Assembly (NCBI GenBank): GCA_002438505.1
Contig: DJPI01000027.1
Location: 1-55,515 of the forward strand
Source: Ruminococcaceae bacterium UBA6416
Lineage (GTDB): Bacteria > Bacillota > Clostridia > Oscillospirales > Acutalibacteraceae
Direction: 5' to 3'
Length of the DNA stretch: 55,515 bases
The notes under the pieces: model-generated
Seen by the model: the letters and a program-made list of their open reading frames with translations, nothing else
What the model was told of the DNA's origin: nothing
Database searches by the model: none
Part shown: positions 51,195 through 55,515 of the stretch, piece after piece
Numbering within the stretch: position 1 is the stretch's first letter
Layout: each line of letters starts with the position of its first letter
Made by a program: the position numbers and the translations under genes

Positions 51195-51989
51195 TTAAAG
51201 AAGTTTGTCCTTTTCAACCGCAGCCTGAACAGCGTCTGCAACGGAAAACTCAAAGCCGTTCTTTTTGAGCGCAAGAACGCCCTCAATGGTTGTTCCGCCC
51301 GGTGAGCAGACTCTGTCCGTCAGCTCCATCGGGTGTTCTTTTGTTTCAAGAATCATTTTTGCGGAACCGAGAACGGCTTGAGCGCAGATTTCAAGTGCCT
51401 GCGCTTTCGGCATACCGTTTTTGACTGCCGCACGTGCCATTGCGTCAATGAACATATATGCAAAGGCGGGTGACGAGCCGCCGATTACGCCGAAAAGCGG
51501 AAACATGCTTTCCGAAAGGGACACGGCCGTTCCAAAGGAATTGCACATTGACTCGGCAAAGGCAACATCACCCTCGGTTGCGTTTTCGTTCGGGCAGTAT
51601 GCGCTGACCGCCTCGCCGACCGTTGCATTGATGTTTGGCATAATGCGCACAAGCCGGATCTCATCATGAAGCCGTTCTTCAATAAAAGAGAGGGGCTTTC
51701 CGGCCGCAATGGAGATTACGAGCGGATTTTTTTCTTTAATAATTGTCCGCAGCGGTGAGATTACTGAGGCGAGTACATTCGGTTTGACCGAAAGAACAAC
51801 ACGGTCACAGTTTTCAATAAGCTCAGCCGCACTTTCAAAAACGGAGAGTCCGAATTTTCCGGCGAGCGCCTGAGCTTTCGGTGTGCTGATATCAAAAACG
51901 CCGATGTCTTTTCCTTTGAGTGTTCCGGAAGAAACAAGGCCGCTTATCATTGCCGAGGCCATGTTTCCGGTTCCGATGAATCCTGTCAT
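51195..51989 (-). CDS. proC: Pyrroline-5-carboxylate reductase
   Basis: A 264-residue proline-synthesis enzyme: Rossmann GFIGTGNMASAMISG (3-17), VVLSVKPN (about 69-76), RIMPNINATVGEA (about 114-126) and the C-terminal signature from LTDRVCSPGGTTIEGVLAL (about 229-247). It reduces pyrroline-5-carboxylate with NAD(P)H. Stand-alone, convergent with the M14 gene; no proA/proB nearby. Confidence 0.95.
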   Translation of the reverse strand: MTGFIGTGNMASAMISGLVSSGTLKGKDIGVFDISTPKAQALAGKFGLSVFESAAELIENCDRVVLSVKPNVLASVISPLRTIIKEKNPLVISIAAGKPLSFIEERLHDEIRLVRIMPNINATVGEAVSAYCPNENATEGDVAFAESMCNSFGTAVSLSESMFPLFGVIGGSSPAFAYMFIDAMARAAVKNGMPKAQALEICAQAVLGSAKMILETKEHPMELTDRVCSPGGTTIEGVLALKKNGFEFSVADAVQAAVEKDKLL

Positions 51990-52078
51990 ATTGTTTCAGC
52001 TTCTTTCTTTGTCATTAATAGCTTGATTTTTCATTCTGTATTTTACCACAAAAGGCGCCGGTTTTCAACAGCGGATTG

Positions 52079-52951
52079 TCATTCAACGCCCGTCAGGTCA
52101 AAGTCCGGAATATACTGCTCTTTTGCCGAGTCAAGCTCCTGCAAAAAAATATTTTCAAAGCCAAGCTCAACAAGACAGTCAACGGCCTTTTCATATTCTC
52201 GCTTTGTGATTCTTCTTTGAAGCTCCGGAAAATCCTCAAGCTTGCCGCAGGGCGTGTATTGCGCCATGAGGCTGATGTATGTTTTTGTGCCGAGATTGTC
52301 TTTTATCCATTCAAAAATACGCCTTGACTGGTTGACGTTCTTCGGAAGAACAAGGTGACGGATAATAAGCCCCTTTTTCATAAGTCCGTTTTCAAAAACG
52401 TCCTCCGGCTGATTTTTACGCATTTCGAGTATAGCCTTTGACGCGGCGTCAAAGTAATCCGCGGCTTTGCTGTATCGCAGGGAGCGTTCCGGGTCAATAT
52501 ATTTCAGGTCGGGCAGCCAGACGTCAACAACATTTGAAAGCCTTTTAATCGTTTCAACGCTTTCATAGCCGCCGCAGTTATACACCACCGGAACGGGGGA
52601 GCGATATCTTTCAAGAACATCGGCGAGCCTTTCTGCGTATTGAGTTGCGGTGACAAGGTTGAGATTGTGTGCGCCGGAGCTTATCAATGAATCAAAAATT
52701 TCCGTCAGTTTTTTTTCGGTGATTTCTTTTCCGCGTTTGGCGCGGCTGAGCTCATAGTTTTGACAGAATACGCATCTGAGGTTGCAGCCGGAAAAAAAGA
52801 CAGCACCGCTGCCGTTTGTTCCGCTTATCGGCGGCTCTTCCCAAAAGTGCTTCGCCGCCCGGGCAACAACAAAGCTTTCCCCAACGCCGCAAAATCCGTG
52901 CTGTTCGCTGCGGTCAACGCCGCATTTGCGCGGACAGGCATTGCATAACAT
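52079..52951 (-). CDS. PflX-type radical SAM protein (COG1313-like)
   Basis: A 290-residue radical SAM protein. The N-terminus has a Cys set (CNACPRKCGVD and HGFCGVG, about 3-27), then the radical SAM motif GCNLRCVFCQNYE (about 54-66; CxxxCxxC), and PDLKYIDPERSLRYS in the middle. It is related to pyruvate formate-lyase activating enzymes but has no partner glycyl radical enzyme next to it. The function of the PflX group is not established. The ATG follows AAGGAAGTGG. Confidence 0.87.
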   Translation of the reverse strand: MLCNACPRKCGVDRSEQHGFCGVGESFVVARAAKHFWEEPPISGTNGSGAVFFSGCNLRCVFCQNYELSRAKRGKEITEKKLTEIFDSLISSGAHNLNLVTATQYAERLADVLERYRSPVPVVYNCGGYESVETIKRLSNVVDVWLPDLKYIDPERSLRYSKAADYFDAASKAILEMRKNQPEDVFENGLMKKGLIIRHLVLPKNVNQSRRIFEWIKDNLGTKTYISLMAQYTPCGKLEDFPELQRRITKREYEKAVDCLVELGFENIFLQELDSAKEQYIPDFDLTGVE

Positions 52952-53042
52952 TTCAAACCACTTCCTTTGAGTAAACGCTGATGAATCAAGAAAACAATTT
53001 AAAAATATTCTATCACATTCCGAACGATTTTACCAGATGAAA

Positions 53043-53071
53043 TTGACTTTTGGTGCCGGTATGAATATAAT
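53043..53071 (+). promoter_or_regulatory. coaX promoter
   Basis: TTGACT (53043-53048), 17-base spacer, TATAAT (53066-53071), 52 bases before the ATG at 53124. Confidence 0.8.
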
Positions 53072-53123
53072 TGAATGGTAAACTATCTGCTTGTTTATCA
53101 CCGCTTTTGAGGGAGGAAAGTCC

Positions 53124-53882
53124 ATGCTTTTGGCAATAGATATCGGAAACACTAACATCACACTCGGTGCGTACCGCGATGAAGCGCTCCTTTTTGTTTC
53201 AAGAATGTTCACCGCACGGCAGAAAACAAGCGATGAATTTGCCGCTGACCTTTTGAATGTTTTTAAGCTCTATGAGGTCAGTTCAGGCGATTTTTCAAAA
53301 GTTGTCATGAGCTGCGTTGTTCCGGAGATTGAAGAAAGTGTAATTCGTGCCGTGAAGATGATAACGGGGAAGATGCCCATCATTGTCGGAACGGAAAACC
53401 ACGGCAGTTTTGAGGTGGATGTTCTCCCTGTTTCCGCAATCGGAGCCGACCTCATCTGCGCCGCCGTTGCGGCAAAAGCGAAGTATTCGCTGCCGTGCCT
53501 TGTTGCCGACCTTGGAACGGCAACAAAAATTATCGTTGTTGATGAAAACGGAAAGTTTGTCGGCTGCACAATTTCGCCCGGCGTGAAAATTTCAATGGAC
53601 GCTCTTGCAAAGCACGCCTCGCTCCTTCCTTCTGTCAGCTTTAAGGCGCCGAAAAAGGCGGTTGGCGCCAATACGGACGAATGCATCCGATCCGGCGTTG
53701 TTTTCGGAACGGCTGCAATGCTTGACGGACTTATTGCGCGCATTTCATCCGAGCTGTCGCTCAAAAATGCAGCCGTTGTTGCAACCGGAGGCTACAGCAA
53801 AGGAATCATTCCCTGCTGCGAAACAAAAATAATCTATGACGAAAACCTGCTTCTTGACGGACTGCGTGAAATTGCCCGGTGA
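53124..53882 (+). CDS. coaX: Type III pantothenate kinase
   Basis: A 252-residue ASKHA-fold kinase for the first step of coenzyme A synthesis. Motifs: AIDIGNTNITLGAY (4-17, phosphate binding), IGADLICAAVAAKAKY with the catalytic-type Asp, VADLGTATKIIVVDENG (about 126-142) and ISPGVKISMDALAKHASLLP (about 149-168). Length is typical. GGGAGGAAAG precedes the ATG; the frame opens 11 codons earlier. Own promoter upstream. Confidence 0.95.
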   Translation: MLLAIDIGNTNITLGAYRDEALLFVSRMFTARQKTSDEFAADLLNVFKLYEVSSGDFSKVVMSCVVPEIEESVIRAVKMITGKMPIIVGTENHGSFEVDVLPVSAIGADLICAAVAAKAKYSLPCLVADLGTATKIIVVDENGKFVGCTISPGVKISMDALAKHASLLPSVSFKAPKKAVGANTDECIRSGVVFGTAAMLDGLIARISSELSLKNAAVVATGGYSKGIIPCCETKIIYDENLLLDGLREIAR

Positions 53883-53917
53883 AAAGAAAAAAATTTGAAC
53901 AAAAATCAAAAACCCTC

Positions 53918-53946
53918 TTGACGAAGGTAGAAGTTTGTGATAAACT
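53918..53946 (+). promoter_or_regulatory. Promoter of the rpmG-secE-nusG operon
   Basis: TTGACG (53918-53923), 17-base spacer, TAAACT (53941-53946). The leader of about 120 bases folds into CCTCTGAA/TTCAGAGG (53954-53961/53987-53994) and CTTTTGCGG/CCGCAAAAG (54010-54018/54030-54038). Confidence 0.72.
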
Positions 53947-54072
53947 CTTAATACCTCTGAAAGAGGGCTTTATTTTTGTGTCTGGATTCAGAGGGAGGCC
54001 TTAATGGTTCTTTTGCGGTTTGTTTTTCCCCGCAAAAGCGCCGCAATAATCCTTTTAATGGAGGTGCCGTTC

Positions 54073-54222
54073 ATGAGAGTAAAAGTTACTTTGGCTTGCT
54101 CGGAATGCAAGCAGCGCAATTACAACACAATGAAAAACAAAAAGAACAATCCTGACAGGTTGGAGATGAACAAGTACTGCAGATTCTGCAAGAAACACAC
54201 TCTCCACAAAGAAACCAAATAA
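54073..54222 (+). CDS. rpmG: 50S ribosomal protein L33
   Basis: A 49-residue ribosomal protein: MRVKVTLACSECKQRNYNT, then NKKNNPDRLEMNKYCRFC and KKHTLHKETK. Both CxxC pairs are present, so this is the zinc-binding (C+) form. The start at 54073 follows GGAGGTG; the frame extends upstream without a site. Position before secE-nusG is the classic Gram-positive order. Confidence 0.97.
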   Translation: MRVKVTLACSECKQRNYNTMKNKKNNPDRLEMNKYCRFCKKHTLHKETK

Positions 54223-54240
54223 TCGCGGGAGGTTAGAGTA

Positions 54241-54759
54241 ATGGCTGACAAAGAAAAAAAGGCTGCTCAGGGCTCGAAGGTTGAAAAGGCCGCAACCGAA
54301 GAAAGCAAGGCTGCTGAAAAGGTTGCCAAGGCTGCCAAGGGCGCTGATAAAAAATCAGGCAAAGCAAAATCTTCCGAAAAAGGCGGAAAGGTTAAGGACT
54401 TCTTCAGACACTTTAAGGGTGAAACAAAGAAGATCGTTTGGCCTGACGCAAAAACCGTGCTTAAAAGCACAGGCATTGTTATCCTTGTTGTTGCCGTTGC
54501 GGCAATCATCATCTTTGCCATTGACCAGGGTCTCGGCGCCGGTGTAACAGGCCTCAAGTCCCTTGCAAACCGCGGTGAAACCACCACGTCTGAAGCGGCG
54601 GCTGATGATCATGATCATGACCACGAGGAGGACGAAAGCACAACCAAGGCTGATTCTTCAAAGGAATCCACCACAAAGGCTGCTTCCTCAACTGAGGGAA
54701 CCACCGCCGAAAAAACGTCGGAAAGCAAAGAAAGCAGCGTAAGCGAAGCAGCAAAATAA
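54241..54759 (+). CDS. secE: SecE translocase subunit with long terminal extensions
   Basis: A 172-residue SecE; usual Gram-positive SecE is about 60-75 residues. The conserved core is residues 50-105 (KVKDFFRHFKGETKKIVWPD and a single membrane helix VIVLVVAVAAIIIFAIDQ-like). Before it are about 50 Lys/Ala/Glu-rich residues; after it about 65 residues with DDHDHDHEEDE and Ser/Thr/Lys-rich runs. By SecE topology the tail would face outside. Context (rpmG before, nusG after) confirms identity. The His-Asp run could bind metal; this is inference. Confidence 0.92.
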   Translation: MADKEKKAAQGSKVEKAATEESKAAEKVAKAAKGADKKSGKAKSSEKGGKVKDFFRHFKGETKKIVWPDAKTVLKSTGIVILVVAVAAIIIFAIDQGLGAGVTGLKSLANRGETTTSEAAADDHDHDHEEDESTTKADSSKESTTKAASSTEGTTAEKTSESKESSVSEAAK

Positions 54760-54783
54760 TTCAGTTTTTCCGGAGGTGTAACG

Positions 54784-55353
54784 ATGGCAGATAACGCCAG
54801 ATGGTTTGTTGTGCACACCTATTCGGGCTACGAAAACAAAGTAGCCTCAAACATCGAAACGGTTGTTGAAAACCGCAAGATGCAGGATCAGATCTTCGAG
54901 GTGAAAATTCCAACGGAGATCGTTACCGAGATTAAGGATGACAGCAAAAAAGAGGTTGAGCGCAAGCTCTTCCCCGGATATGTTATGGTCAAGGTTGCCT
55001 GCGCATACAGAAAGCGCAGCGAGTTTGAAGACGAGGAGCTCACCATGACCGATGAGGCGTGGTATGTTATCCGCAATACACGCGGTGTTACCGGCTTTGT
55101 CGGCCCGGGAAGCAAACCCGTTCCCCTCACAGACGAGGAGGTTGTCAAGCTTGGAATTGAACAGAGATCCGTTGAAGTCAATTACAAGGTCGGAGACCTT
55201 GTCAACATTCTCAGCGGCCCGTTCGATGGCTATAGCGGTATTGTTGACAGCATTGATTTGACCAAGCAGGTTGTTGTTGTCATGATCTCAATGCTCGGCA
55301 GGGAGACCCCCGTTGAGCTTGAACTCGACCAGATTGAGGTCGCAGTTGATTAA
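54784..55353 (+). CDS. nusG: Transcription antitermination factor NusG
   Basis: A 189-residue NusG: NGN domain (ARWFVVHTYSGYENKVASNI, FPGYVMVKV, VRNTRGVTGFVG-like) and a C-terminal KOW domain (YKVGDLVNILSGPFDGYSGI, about 137-156). It binds RNA polymerase and ribosomal S10/Rho partners. GGAGGTG precedes the ATG, 24 bases after secE. Length and order are standard. Confidence 0.97.
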   Translation: MADNARWFVVHTYSGYENKVASNIETVVENRKMQDQIFEVKIPTEIVTEIKDDSKKEVERKLFPGYVMVKVACAYRKRSEFEDEELTMTDEAWYVIRNTRGVTGFVGPGSKPVPLTDEEVVKLGIEQRSVEVNYKVGDLVNILSGPFDGYSGIVDSIDLTKQVVVVMISMLGRETPVELELDQIEVAVD

Positions 55354-55390
55354 TGTGATAATTTTCGGCTTTTGCCGTTTATTATGACGA

Positions 55391-55451
55391 GGGAACGCTT
55401 TCGTTCCCTGTGGGAGATTTGCAAAACTCATGCAAGTCGCCATCAACCACA
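55391..55451 (+). promoter_or_regulatory. Ribosomal L1-type leader before rplK
   Basis: A hairpin GGGAACG/CGTTCCC (55391-55397/55402-55408) is followed by an outer stem TGTGG/CCACA (55409-55413/55447-55451) enclosing GATTTGC/GCAAGTC (55416-55422/55432-55438). The GTGGGAG ... ATCAACCAC arrangement resembles the rRNA-mimic site where L1 represses the L11-L1 operon. Confidence 0.6.
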
Positions 55452-55471
55452 TATATTTGGAGGTGCAAAAA

Positions 55472-55515
55472 ATGGCTCAAAAGGTTGTAGGCTTAATTAA
55501 GCTCCAGATTCCCGC
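55472..55515 (+). CDS. rplK: 50S ribosomal protein L11 (start only)
   Basis: The first 14 codons (MAQKVVGLIKLQIP) run off the right edge. Preceded by GGAGGTG and located after nusG, as in most bacteria. Confidence 0.93.
   Translation, partial: MAQKVVGLIKLQIP

Noticed and set aside
1..55515. tRNA or rRNA genes
   Set aside because: None recognised by eye; a tRNAscan or covariance search was not possible here, so a miss cannot be excluded.

Overview
The window looks like a chromosomal piece of an anaerobic, probably spore-forming low-GC Clostridia species (Oscillospiraceae/Ruminococcaceae-like gut Firmicute). The basis is Gram-positive gene types (spmA/spmB, SecE-NusG-L11 order, ywlG, CotH, type III coaX), strong AGGAGG-type ribosome binding sites, TTGACA/TATAAT promoters with 17-base spacers, and a large oxygen-sensitive iron-sulfur operon. 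No rRNA, tRNA or CRISPR array was recognised by eye. Taxonomy is inferred from gene content only.

Region 1 (1 to about 6.5 kb) is the right part of an integrative mobilizable element: a HEPN-like protein fragment and a PD-(D/E)XK protein, a 1.2 kb non-coding control region, mobC, a relaxase, a small unknown gene and a large serine recombinase. The non-coding region is unusually structured: six evenly phased palindromes with covarying arms, two more of the same family flanking the mob genes, and a promoter-driven RNA of about 220 nt whose two main hairpins have perfectly complementary 9-nt loops. The left end of the element lies outside the window.

Region 2 (6.5-24.5 kb) is ordinary host chromosome: a secreted subtilase, a GPH sugar transporter, an ABC exporter and rfbA reading right. 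Reading left are a metallophosphoesterase, an RlmL-type methyltransferase, hpf, a two-component system with spmA-spmB, a MetA with the acetyl-CoA-type residue, and ywlG with an ECF S-component. A MocR-type regulator reads away from that S-component through a shared promoter that contains a palindromic operator.

Region 3 (24.5-36.6 kb) holds surface proteins and carbohydrate genes: a CotH-like protein, a 1736-residue secreted enzyme joining a phosphodiester glycosidase to a metallophosphatase, an MFS transporter with a WYL regulator, and an epimerase-like protein with a C-terminal Cys-rich finger. The two secreted proteins share a hydrophobic/basic C-terminal tail.

Region 4 (36.6-49.05 kb) is a single tight operon: monomeric [FeFe] hydrogenase, HdrB, HdrC, HdrA, FlxD, FlxC, FlxB, FlxA, FrdB-like, FrdA-like, fumarase alpha, fumarase beta and a SemiSWEET-like protein. 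It reads as a proposed NADH-driven, flavin-bifurcating Hdr-Flx module wired to both hydrogen production and malate/fumarate/succinate chemistry. This is the best candidate for a new system in the window.

Region 5 (49.05-55.5 kb) is housekeeping: maf, a Nudix hydrolase, an M14 carboxypeptidase, proC, a PflX-type radical SAM protein, coaX, then rpmG-secE-nusG and the start of rplK behind an L1-type leader. SecE carries unusual charged and His-rich extensions.
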